A DNA stretch of 33,783 bases. Source: Oscillospiraceae bacterium. Its GTDB lineage: Bacteria > Bacillota > Clostridia > Oscillospirales > Oscillospiraceae. The stretch spans positions 1 to 33,783 of the forward strand of contig WQVH01000020.1 in NCBI GenBank assembly GCA_009781695.1. The letters run 5' to 3'. Positions 23,398 through 31,659 of the stretch are shown here, piece after piece (position 1 is the stretch's first letter; each line of letters begins with the position of its first letter). A model generated the notes under the pieces. The model was not told the origin of the DNA. It made no database searches and worked only from the letters and a program-made list of their open reading frames with translations. Made by a program: the position numbers and the translations under genes.

Positions 23398-24645
23398 TTA
23401 CCCTCCGGCAAAATGCGCCGGGGGATCAAGTCGTGCCGAGAACATATCAATTGTTGGCGTTACAGGGAAATTGCTGACATCGAGTCCGGTATATAAATCG
23501 ACCCACTCCATGTAGTAATGCCAAGTATCACGCGTGATGATGATTGTCGGCAGCATAAGATATGCAAAGGTTTCGTTGTTAGAATGGTTGATCCATTCGG
23601 GAGCAAACAGCGTCTCTTCTGTGGCATAGCCCATAACGAGTGCATAGAGTCCGAAGAATATCGGCTCTGCAAAAATCACACCGATAGACACAAACGATGC
23701 TTTAAAATCATTTTCAATGCCGGCTTCCCATTGTGCCATCAGACCCGGACCGCCCATAGAAATGGCTACAGTTTGGCCTTCCAGACCTGCATCACGTGCT
23801 GCGGTTACAGCGCCGTCTGCAAAGTCATCAACTGTGCCGAGAATCAGCCAGTGTGTGATATCAGGATTTGCGGCAAATACAGGGCCCGCCACTTGATAAG
23901 CTGTAGATGAGTTAAGTGTACCTACAATGGTGTCCGGTCTGAAAAATCTATCTTCTATGCCCGGAATAGCAGGGAAAATGATGTCTTTTGCACCATCGAT
24001 GCGGACGCTGATTTCATGAACATGTGACCAATCGACACCCATAAATCCTATGTTTTCAATCGGCACATCTTGCCAGTTGTCTTGCCAATACTGAACAAGC
24101 CATCTGCCCATTTCCTCACCAACGAAACGGAAATCAAATCCTACAAATGGATTGGTCAAGCGGCCTGTGTCTGCATCCAGAGGCAGTCCCATACCGGGCA
24201 TAAACGGAACACCCAGATCACGCATTATGGCGACTACCGCAGGGTAGTTGACCATTTCCGGATCAAGCAGAAGTCCATCGTAACCTTGCAGGACGAGCAT
24301 TTCAAGCATAGAGTTAAACAAATCATCATCATCGTTTGCATCAAATATGCTGACTTCAACGTTTGCAAGTTCGGCCCAGATTCTAAATGAGTTGGCCATG
24401 TCTTCATAGAGTGGACTGTTTCGGATGCGCAGGTATGCAAATCTCAGTCTGTCGTTTGCAAAATAATCATAGTCGGGATTAAAGAAGCCGATGTCTGTCT
24501 TCCCTGTGCGCAGTGGGGTAGCAGCACTGCCTCCATCATTTCCGCCGGCAGGTGTTGCGGGTGCATCGCCGCCATTATCTGCGGCACACGCTACGAGCGC
24601 AAATGTCATTGCCATTGCAAGCAGGATTGCCAATACTTTTTTCAT
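23398..24645 (-). CDS. Sugar-type ABC transporter substrate-binding lipoprotein
   Basis: This 415-residue protein starts with a lipoprotein signal: MKKVLAILLAMAMTFALVAC with the lipid-anchored C20, then a Gly/Ala/Pro-rich linker. The mature part has the type I periplasmic-binding fold (DIGFFNPDYDYFANDRLRF, then VEVSIFDANDDDDLFNSMLEMLVLQGYDGLLLDPE and later IGFMGVDWS and WLILGTVDDFADGAVTAARDAGLEG), typical of pentose/autoinducer-like binding proteins. The ATG has AAGGAG seven bases upstream. It is last in the operon, behind its two permeases and ATPase, and the terminator follows. The long linker and length are more than in RbsB. The substrate is unknown. Confidence 0.9.
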   Translation of the reverse strand: MKKVLAILLAMAMTFALVACAADNGGDAPATPAGGNDGGSAATPLRTGKTDIGFFNPDYDYFANDRLRFAYLRIRNSPLYEDMANSFRIWAELANVEVSIFDANDDDDLFNSMLEMLVLQGYDGLLLDPEMVNYPAVVAIMRDLGVPFMPGMGLPLDADTGRLTNPFVGFDFRFVGEEMGRWLVQYWQDNWQDVPIENIGFMGVDWSHVHEISVRIDGAKDIIFPAIPGIEDRFFRPDTIVGTLNSSTAYQVAGPVFAANPDITHWLILGTVDDFADGAVTAARDAGLEGQTVAISMGGPGLMAQWEAGIENDFKASFVSIGVIFAEPIFFGLYALVMGYATEETLFAPEWINHSNNETFAYLMLPTIIITRDTWHYYMEWVDLYTGLDVSNFPVTPTIDMFSARLDPPAHFAGG

Positions 24646-24747
24646 TTCTCATTCTCCTTTTTTGATTTTATTAAGTCCTCATAATATACAAAACATGGTG
24701 CTCCATTTATTCTTGCTTGAAGCTTACAAACCATGGTCTGTCCTATG

Positions 24748-25764
24748 TTACGCAGTGGTTGTCGTCTTTTTGCTCTTGCGCTTGGCGCGCGGACTTCTGT
24801 ATGTCGCCCTGCTGCGCATATAGTCAAATGCCAGCGATACCAGCAGCAGCATACCGAAGATCGCCTGATTCCAGAACGAATCGACCCGCAGCAGGAACAT
24901 CCCATTGGCAAAAGCTGAGAAAATCAGCAAGCCGACAAAAGCACCACCCAGTCCACCTGTGCCTCCGCCAAAAGAAACGCCGCCCAGAATTGCCGCAATC
25001 AGTCCGAAAAACTGTCTGTCGGTAATGCCCAATGTGGTGGCAGCAGCCACACGTGAGTTAAACATGATGCCTGCAAAAGCGCCCAGCACGGAGCTATTGA
25101 TAAACAGGATATATGAAATCCGCCGGGAATTGATACCCACCAACCTTGACGCTGTGGGGTTCGAACCCACGAGATAGATCTGGCGGCCGAATTTGGTTTT
25201 AGAAAGAATAATTCCATAAACAATGAAAAATACCAATAAAATGATTATGGAAAATGGGATGGTGTTATTCATAAACCGCCCGGTGGCTAAGTTGCGCATG
25301 AATGGATCGGACAAGGATACATTGGCACCCCCGGAGAACAAAAACGAAACACCCTCTGCAACGGAGGCCATGCCGAGTGTGGCTATAAATGCGGGGAATT
25401 TTGCAAAATTGACGAGTGTGGCATTGATGAGTCCGAATACCGCAGCGAGCGCCAAGCAAAGAATCAGCGCAACAGCCCAGTGGAAATGATGATATCTCAG
25501 AAGTACGGCAAACATCATACCTGCCATCGTACCGACAGTGCCAACGGAGAGATCCAGTGCTCCGGCAATCAAGAGTAGCGTTGCACCGATCGTCATCATT
25601 CCGGTAATGATCATCATGTCCAAAATGGTTCGGATATTGATCGGGTGTAAGAATATCCCATTAGAACCAATTTGTACAATGGTGGACAAGATTGCAAGCA
25701 GTACAATCAATGCGAACATCTTTGATTTTACGATTTTTATCATGCCGCCTAAAATATCTGCCAT
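24748..25764 (-). CDS. Ribose-type ABC transporter permease 1
   Basis: This 338-residue inner-membrane permease of the RbsC/XylH type has about eight to ten spans. The features GALDLSVGTVGTMAGMMFA (near 66) and, towards the end, AAILGGVSFGGGTGGLGGAFVGLL with GTGG are the family signature of the EAA-equivalent region. The C-terminal tail is rich in Lys/Arg. It sits downstream of the ATPase; a second, related permease is upstream, so the importer probably uses a heterodimer. Confidence 0.92.
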   Translation of the reverse strand: MADILGGMIKIVKSKMFALIVLLAILSTIVQIGSNGIFLHPINIRTILDMMIITGMMTIGATLLLIAGALDLSVGTVGTMAGMMFAVLLRYHHFHWAVALILCLALAAVFGLINATLVNFAKFPAFIATLGMASVAEGVSFLFSGGANVSLSDPFMRNLATGRFMNNTIPFSIIILLVFFIVYGIILSKTKFGRQIYLVGSNPTASRLVGINSRRISYILFINSSVLGAFAGIMFNSRVAAATTLGITDRQFFGLIAAILGGVSFGGGTGGLGGAFVGLLIFSAFANGMFLLRVDSFWNQAIFGMLLLVSLAFDYMRSRATYRSPRAKRKSKKTTTTA

Positions 25765-25806
25765 ATCTGTACGCCCCCTTGTGTTTTCAGGTGTCCTGTG
25801 TGCAGC

Positions 25807-27297
25807 TTAATGGTGCATTGCGAGTTTGAGAACCTTTTCTTCGGTTGCCTCTTGCCTTGAAAGCGACCCGGTGATGCGTCCTTGCGCCATAACAATGATG
25901 CGGTCGGCAAGATTAATGACCTCTGTCAGTTCGGAAGAAATAAAGATCACCGCCAGACCGGCCTTGGCAAAATCGCAAATGGCCTGATAAATCTCAGCCT
26001 TAGCCCCTACATCGATACCCTTGGTAGGCTCATCGAGAATGAGTACCTTGGTGACCATGGCCTCAGATGTCCATCGACCCAATATGACCTTTTGCTGATT
26101 GCCTCCTGAAAGCTCGACAACCTTCTTTTCTATGGAAGGGGTCTTGATGGAGTATTTTTCAACTGCGGCATGAGATAATTTGCGTTCTTTTTTCTTGTCT
26201 AGGAAGAGCCCGGTCTTGACCTTTTCCAGTACGGCTGAGGTGATGTTATTATTGATGGTGCGATCAAGTACCAGTCCTTGCTCTTTTCTATCTTCGGGGC
26301 ATAGCGCCATACCGGCAGCAATCGCATCTTTGGGAGATTTGAAATTTACCTTTTGGCCATTGAGAAAAATTTCTCCGGAACTGATCGGGTCGGCTGCGAA
26401 TATAGCGCGTGCAAGCTCTGTTCTTCCTGCACCGATCAGTCCCGCAAATCCAACGATTTCGCCCGCACGTACTTCCAGATTGATATCGTGGACATCATCT
26501 GTTTCGAGATTTCTTACTTCAAGCATGACTTCGCCTATATTTTCGTTTCGGCACAGTTCGGCATAGGTATCTCCGATATCGCGCCCGACCATTGCAGTAA
26601 TCAGCTCCTGCTCGGTGGTTTCATCTGCGTTTAACTCACATACAAGCTTGCCATCTTTGAGGACAACGATATCATCCGAAATCTGAAATATCTCAGACAT
26701 GCGATGTGAGACATAGATAATCACTTTGCCGGCCTCTTTGAGCCGCCGGATGACTTTAAAAAGCGTGTTGATCTCGCTTTCTGACAGCGGGGCAGTCGGT
26801 TCATCAAATGCAATGATTTCAGAATCACGCCGATATGCTTTCATAATTTCAATCATTTGCTGATGTGCAACAGATAAACGCCCAACCGGCTCTGATGGAT
26901 TGACATCCAGTTCAAACTCATCGAGAATATGCTGCGTCATTTTGCGCAGCGCCGCCTTATCGATACGAATACCCTTTTTAGGCAGATCCTCAATAAAAAT
27001 ATTTTCCATGACAGACAGACCCGGAACCAACTGACGTTCCTGATAAATAACACTGATGCTGGCTTTGAGCGCACCATGCGGAGAGTGATAACTTGCAGGC
27101 ATACCATCAATGATGATTGTGCCCTCATCTGCCTGATAGTCGCCGCTTAAAATCTTTAACATGGTGCTCTTGCCTGCGCCATTTTCGCCCATGAGTGCGC
27201 AGATGCGGCCGCCTTGCACCCGAAAGCTTACATCATCCAGTGCCTGTACACCGGGGAAGCCCTTGCTGATTTTGTTAAACTCTACATAGTTCGGCAA
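25807..27297 (-). CDS. Ribose-type ABC transporter ATP-binding protein (two nucleotide-binding domains)
   Basis: A fused ATPase of RbsA/MglA type. Domain 1 has Walker A GENGAGKST (37-45), signature LSVAHQQ and Walker B FDEPTAPLS. Domain 2 has a degenerate Walker A GAGRTEL, signature LSGGNQQKVILGRW and Walker B LILDEPTKGID, as usual in this family. I chose the TTG at 27297 (496 residues), with AGAGGA 11 bases upstream, because it starts like the family; a GTG at 27318 overlaps that ribosome-binding site. It energises the two permeases on either side. Confidence 0.93.
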   Translation of the reverse strand: MPNYVEFNKISKGFPGVQALDDVSFRVQGGRICALMGENGAGKSTMLKILSGDYQADEGTIIIDGMPASYHSPHGALKASISVIYQERQLVPGLSVMENIFIEDLPKKGIRIDKAALRKMTQHILDEFELDVNPSEPVGRLSVAHQQMIEIMKAYRRDSEIIAFDEPTAPLSESEINTLFKVIRRLKEAGKVIIYVSHRMSEIFQISDDIVVLKDGKLVCELNADETTEQELITAMVGRDIGDTYAELCRNENIGEVMLEVRNLETDDVHDINLEVRAGEIVGFAGLIGAGRTELARAIFAADPISSGEIFLNGQKVNFKSPKDAIAAGMALCPEDRKEQGLVLDRTINNNITSAVLEKVKTGLFLDKKKERKLSHAAVEKYSIKTPSIEKKVVELSGGNQQKVILGRWTSEAMVTKVLILDEPTKGIDVGAKAEIYQAICDFAKAGLAVIFISSELTEVINLADRIIVMAQGRITGSLSRQEATEEKVLKLAMHH

Positions 27298-27357
27298 ATT
27301 ATGACACCATCCTCTCACAGATTCTGACTCATATGAATGATCATTTTCCTAACTGTC

Positions 27358-28389
27358 TTACTGAGACTTAGCGGCGGCAATCTCCGCAGCTCCGGCTCGG
27401 AGTGCTTTAGCCCGCTGCCGCTCTCTGAAAAAGTCAAGCATCAAAGCGGCGATGAGGATCGCACCTCTTGCGATCGTCTGCCAATAAGGCCCGATGCCAA
27501 TCATCATCAAACCATTATTAAAGAAATTGAGCAGCAGCAAGCCAACCAAGAAGCCCCCGGTACCGCCTGCGCCGCCGGAAAAAGAAATGCCGCCCAGAAC
27601 AGCTGCGGTGACAGCATCCATGCCAAGCGTTATGGCCACAGGGTCACCCCTGCGGAAATTAGAAGCAAAAAGCACACCGCAAAACGCTGAAATAGCACCG
27701 CTGTTTATAAAAAGTATGCTTTGAATCTTCTTAGGATTGATGCCTGCAAGCCTTGCTGCTGTAGGGTTGCCGCCGACAATGTACACACTTCTGCCGAATC
27801 GGGTCTGTGAGAGTATGAAGCCGTACAGTGCGACAAAAAACAGCATGATAATAAACAAGAGCGGGATCGATTGAAAGAACCGTATGTCGGCAATAGCCCA
27901 GAATCCGGGATTGTTGATGGTTACGGGATTTCCGCGCGTGAGCACAAGCGCCAACCCACCCCAGACTGACATCATACCGATGGTTGCAATAAACGACATC
28001 ATACCCAGCCCATTGACGAGTATTGCGGTAATACCGCCTGCGGCTGCACCAAATAAAATAGTAATCAGCGCAGCGATAGGCCAAGGGATACCGGAGCTGA
28101 TGAGCATGGCGACAAGCACGGCGGCCATAACGGCTATTGCGCCGGTGGAAAGGTCGATCTGCCCTGAAATCAAAAGCAAGCCGACACCGAGACCCAATAA
28201 TCCGACGAAACTGGTTATGGTCAGGAGTATGAGTACATTTTGCCATCCGAGATAGTTCGGATTCATCAGCCGGAAGAAAACGATGACAACAATGGTCACT
28301 ACAATAAGCAAAGTGACTTTGTGGTTAAGAATGTACGAGCCGAGGCTCTGTGTGCCATGAACTTTTTTTTCTTTTGATGAATTTTCCAT
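27358..28389 (-). CDS. Ribose-type ABC transporter permease 2
   Basis: This 343-residue membrane protein is related to the permease at 24748 (shared ISGQIDLSTGAIAVMAAVLVAM and GISFSGGAGGTGGFLVG). The N-terminus is a cytoplasmic charged stretch before the first span. I chose the ATG at 28389 with AAGAGG five bases upstream; a GTG lies six bases earlier. It follows the aconitase X genes by about 50 bases, which places the importer in the same transcript. Confidence 0.92.
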   Translation of the reverse strand: MENSSKEKKVHGTQSLGSYILNHKVTLLIVVTIVVIVFFRLMNPNYLGWQNVLILLTITSFVGLLGLGVGLLLISGQIDLSTGAIAVMAAVLVAMLISSGIPWPIAALITILFGAAAGGITAILVNGLGMMSFIATIGMMSVWGGLALVLTRGNPVTINNPGFWAIADIRFFQSIPLLFIIMLFFVALYGFILSQTRFGRSVYIVGGNPTAARLAGINPKKIQSILFINSGAISAFCGVLFASNFRRGDPVAITLGMDAVTAAVLGGISFSGGAGGTGGFLVGLLLLNFFNNGLMMIGIGPYWQTIARGAILIAALMLDFFRERQRAKALRAGAAEIAAAKSQ

Positions 28390-28439
28390 AAGCACCTCTT
28401 ATCCGTAATAGATATATATGAGATAGATTCAAAAATGGA

Positions 28440-28844
28440 CTATGCTTCTTTTTTGGTGATTTCTATATATCCTTCATCGGCATTGACAAAAACCATATCA
28501 CCGGTTTCGATATACTGCATGGGGTCTTCTTCGAAATCAGTGACGCTGGGGACTCTGGCCTGTGCCATGCATAAGACAGTCAGCGGACTGGATTTGGTGT
28601 GAACAAAAGCTGCGGGTTTTGCGCCAAACCCATATTTCATAAATCCTCCGGAACCCCGCGGCGAATAGAAGACCAGAACCTTGTCGGTATATGGCACTCT
28701 GCACAGCGGATGATTGCGTTCTGTGGTAAAACCGCGTATAGAATCAACATTGGTAAAGCCTTGGAGATATTTCGGTGCAACCAGCGCCTCTGCAGTGACT
28801 TTACCCGGATATTGACAGCGTCCATAAATACGTTTCGTTGCCAT
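28440..28844 (-). CDS. Aconitase X swivelling subunit (DUF126)
   Basis: This 134-residue protein is the small subunit of two-part aconitase X enzymes (RIYGRCQYPGKVTAEALV at the start, GGFMKYGFGAKPAAFVHTKSSPLTVLCMAQARVPSVT in the middle, TGDMVFVNADEGYIEI at the end). The swivelling domain closes over the active site of the large subunit. The start ATG has GGAGG six bases upstream that overlaps the end of the large-subunit gene, and only three bases separate the two, so they are translationally coupled. Confidence 0.9.
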   Translation of the reverse strand: MATKRIYGRCQYPGKVTAEALVAPKYLQGFTNVDSIRGFTTERNHPLCRVPYTDKVLVFYSPRGSGGFMKYGFGAKPAAFVHTKSSPLTVLCMAQARVPSVTDFEEDPMQYIETGDMVFVNADEGYIEITKKEA

Positions 28845-28847
28845 GTG

Positions 28848-30167
28848 CTACCTCCATTCCCCGCGCCACTTACCTGTAATAGCGGCATCGATACACTCGT
28901 CTGTAGAGCCATAGCTGATATATAGCTGATCATGCTCATCAGGATAACAACCGGTGATATAAAATGCTTGCTTTGCCGTATCAACAGCGATGTTGCGGAC
29001 ACCATCCGGTACAGAACCGACAGCGGCAAGACATGTACCGGTAAGCAAGAGCGCTCCGGCTTTTTCGAATTTTTCAAGGAAGCCCAGCTCTTTTGCGGGA
29101 CCGTAAAGCCAAGGTGCTGTAACGATCCAGAGCGGTACTTTACATTTTTTGCCTTCGAGCTTTTGCGCAAGCATCATCAGATCAACAATATTTAAGTGCG
29201 GACAGCCGAGATAGACCATGTCCACATTGTCGCTCTGACGGTAGTTGAGCACGTCATATGTCCGTCTCAATGCCGCCTCGTCAATACGGATCGTTTCTTT
29301 GATGGGCCTTCCACCTGATGCAAATTCAATAGTCGGTGCCTCAGGGGTGATGCCCGGCAGATGGTACATGCGCACTGCGCCGCCGGTCGCAACAGCTGAA
29401 TTGAATTTTTGGTACTGCGTTGTGTTGGGAATGACCGTGCCTGTAACTATAGGCACTTCCACATCGCAAGCCTCACCGATGGCGAAGCCGTAGACATCCC
29501 ACTCCAGATCGCTTTTGATGAGCCGATCACTTTCAATCAAAATAGTTCCGTAGCGATTTTCAGTGATATGCATGTCATAATAGGGGGCTTTGCCCAACAA
29601 GCATGTCGCCAGTGTGCCGTCAAAATTAGTCCTTGCGCCGAGGGTAGCGTTACAGTAAGTCTGTTGGCTGCTCTCAAACCACGAACAATGCTGACCAACA
29701 CTCGGCAGATACGACATGACCAGATAATTGGCGCATGAATGCGTGGTGATAAGTCCCATCTTGTTGAGTACATCAAAGACATCGCGTTGCATGGCTCTTT
29801 CATGAAATACCGGATCACTCTGTAAAAAAGCGGGATTTTTGCCCGCACACAGGTTACAATGCTCCCAACCGTGGATGGGCGGCTGCTCCATAAAAGGTGA
29901 TTTGTCGGCAAAAGTCGGAATCTTAAATCGCCCGCCTCTATCGGCAAAATCACGCAGCTCATCAATCGTAATCACATGATGCTGGCTGAGATTGAGACCG
30001 GGTGTGTGCATATCACCTGTGCCGTCAAGGTCTACCAGACGCTCTGCGCCCGATATTTGACACAGCTCAACAAGATAGGCCATGCACTTTTGCTTTACTA
30101 TGCCCTCGCCGCCGTCCAGTATGCGCTTTTCCTCATCGGTGAGCGCTGGGTAAGCGAATAAACTCAT
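28848..30167 (-). CDS. Aconitase X catalytic subunit (DUF521)
   Basis: This 439-residue large subunit of aconitase X has the family features: THSCANYLV (142-150), the stretch ending in ESSQQTYCNATLGARTN (166-181) and, near the end, a G-T-C. Known members with two subunits dehydrate small hydroxy acids: cis-3-hydroxy-L-proline in bacteria, mevalonate 5-phosphate in archaea. The reaction here is unproven. The ATG has AAGGGAGAG upstream. It heads the six-gene operon that ends with the ABC importer, so its substrate probably comes in by that importer. Confidence 0.88.
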   Translation of the reverse strand: MSLFAYPALTDEEKRILDGGEGIVKQKCMAYLVELCQISGAERLVDLDGTGDMHTPGLNLSQHHVITIDELRDFADRGGRFKIPTFADKSPFMEQPPIHGWEHCNLCAGKNPAFLQSDPVFHERAMQRDVFDVLNKMGLITTHSCANYLVMSYLPSVGQHCSWFESSQQTYCNATLGARTNFDGTLATCLLGKAPYYDMHITENRYGTILIESDRLIKSDLEWDVYGFAIGEACDVEVPIVTGTVIPNTTQYQKFNSAVATGGAVRMYHLPGITPEAPTIEFASGGRPIKETIRIDEAALRRTYDVLNYRQSDNVDMVYLGCPHLNIVDLMMLAQKLEGKKCKVPLWIVTAPWLYGPAKELGFLEKFEKAGALLLTGTCLAAVGSVPDGVRNIAVDTAKQAFYITGCYPDEHDQLYISYGSTDECIDAAITGKWRGEWR

Positions 30168-30329
30168 ATCAAAATGCTCTCCCTTCTAAAGTACATTCAT
30201 ATTGGTGTCATATCGTGTGTTGCGAAAAATGATCATGTGCAACAATACCTGTTGTTCACATTATCTAAAATAAATAGCATATGATTTTTGGTTATTTAAA
30301 GTATTATATAAATTTTTGCCTTTTGTTTT

Positions 30330-30370
30330 CAATCGTCATTTGGAAAGTTTTTGTATCCGTGTTTGTGGTT
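30330..30370 (+). promoter_or_regulatory. Shared operator-like element, copy D (before the second URO-D gene)
   Basis: It reads CAATCGTCA then TTTGGAAAGTTTTTGTATCC and GTGTTTGTGG. It lies in the 352-base gap between the divergent aconitase X operon and URO-D gene. It is about 125 bases before the predicted start point of the URO-D gene, further than the other copies, so it may instead serve the minus-strand operon. The rest of this gap is AT-rich with nothing else recognised. Confidence 0.65.
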
Positions 30371-30436
30371 GTCGCCAAAACCTATGTTAATTCAAAAACG
30401 GAAAATGAATATTGCGGAATTCGCAAGGTATCGGCA

Positions 30437-30465
30437 TTTACAAAATTCAGTGCTAAAGATATAAT
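30437..30465 (+). promoter_or_regulatory. Promoter of the second URO-D gene
   Basis: TTTACA (30437-30442) and a perfect TATAAT (30460-30465) are 17 bases apart, about 55 bases before the ATG. Confidence 0.6.
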
Positions 30466-30519
30466 TTTAGACGCTCAAATAAGACGCTAAATGCACAGTA
30501 AATATCGTAGGAGGACTTC

Positions 30520-31629
30520 ATGAAATATGCTCGCCCGAAGTATCGTGATCCATCGGTGGAAACACAGACCGTAAGAATGGCATATGGCCCAAACACCGTA
30601 ACCGCACCCAAATTTAATACGCCGATTACCCCACGAGAGAATTTCCGCCGCAGCATTGAAAGGAAAGACCCCCTATGGATGCCTAACGCGCTAACCGATA
30701 AATTTACACTAGGCTCTAATGACGTAGCGCTCCACGAAGTGCGCGGCATGCAGATCCATTCAGACTTTTTGCGCAAGCCGACTGAGGACTATGCGTACAA
30801 AGACTGGTTTAACACGGATTGGACTTGGGTATGCTCTGCCGGAGGCGGTATGCTGACACCCGGAACGAAGCTCTTAGATGATATCACTCAGTGGGAAAAA
30901 AGAATAGTTTTTCCGGATTTTAGCGAATGGGGATTTGAGGAAAAAGCGGCGCAATACATGAAAGAAGTGCATGATCCGAACAAGGCACTATCTTATGATA
31001 TGGGACGCGGACTCACTGAGCGGCTGGTTTCCATATTGGGCGGCTATGAGGACTCTATGGAAGCGCTCGTTGTTGAACCTGAGGCTGTGCTGGATTTCTT
31101 CAATGCATATGCTGACTTTATGATTAAGTTTTTCGATAAAGTAAACGCGCTGTATCCGCTGGATATTGTAACAATACACGATGATTGGGGTACCGAAAGA
31201 GATACATTCTTCTCAGAAAAGGTGATGGAAGACCTCGTATTTGAGCCGACCAAACGTGTATTGGATCACATAAAGTCCAAAGATGTATTCATTGAATGGC
31301 ATACATGCGGCAACGTCACACGCTTTTTCCCATATATGTATGCGCTAAATTGTGATATTGCTCAAGTGCAGCGCAGGGCTGTGGATATGCCGAAAATGAA
31401 AGAAAAATATGGTGATCGCATCGGATTTTGCTGTGCTCCTGAGGGTTTGGATATCACAAAGCCCATAGTTCCGGAAGAATATATAGAAGCAATCAAAAAG
31501 ACTGTAGATATTTATGCTCCGGGTGGAGGCAGCTATATACTGATGTTTAACCCGGACGAGGAGCTTGTGTGGAATGCCTGTGCCGAAGCGTATTACCGCA
31601 GTATGGAACTATATGATAACGTGCGTTAA
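30520..31629 (+). CDS. Uroporphyrinogen decarboxylase (URO-D) family protein, paralogue 2
   Basis: This 369-residue paralogue of the protein at 14275-15378 shares the blocks MLTPGTK, DDWGTERDTFFSEK (221-234), the H261-x-C263 pair (HTCG) and YAPGGGSYI, and an N-terminus with PITPRENFRRSIERKDPLWMP. As in the other copy the later zinc-ligand Cys of MtaA-type methyltransferases is not in its usual place (GG instead of GC), although FCC occurs after the HTCG. The ATG has GGAGG six bases upstream. It is followed, 30 bases on, by an FAD oxidoreductase, and no corrinoid protein gene is nearby. Methyl transfer is thus only one possibility. Confidence 0.85.
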   Translation: MKYARPKYRDPSVETQTVRMAYGPNTVTAPKFNTPITPRENFRRSIERKDPLWMPNALTDKFTLGSNDVALHEVRGMQIHSDFLRKPTEDYAYKDWFNTDWTWVCSAGGGMLTPGTKLLDDITQWEKRIVFPDFSEWGFEEKAAQYMKEVHDPNKALSYDMGRGLTERLVSILGGYEDSMEALVVEPEAVLDFFNAYADFMIKFFDKVNALYPLDIVTIHDDWGTERDTFFSEKVMEDLVFEPTKRVLDHIKSKDVFIEWHTCGNVTRFFPYMYALNCDIAQVQRRAVDMPKMKEKYGDRIGFCCAPEGLDITKPIVPEEYIEAIKKTVDIYAPGGGSYILMFNPDEELVWNACAEAYYRSMELYDNVR

Positions 31630-31659
31630 ATATCAGGCCGCATGTTTGGAGGGAATGAA

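Noticed and set aside
24646-24747. Weak stem (CATGGT/ACCATG) in the gap before the substrate-binding-protein gene as an attenuator
   Set aside because: The stem is only six pairs with a loop of about 30 bases, too weak to claim; the gap may still be an mRNA-processing site.
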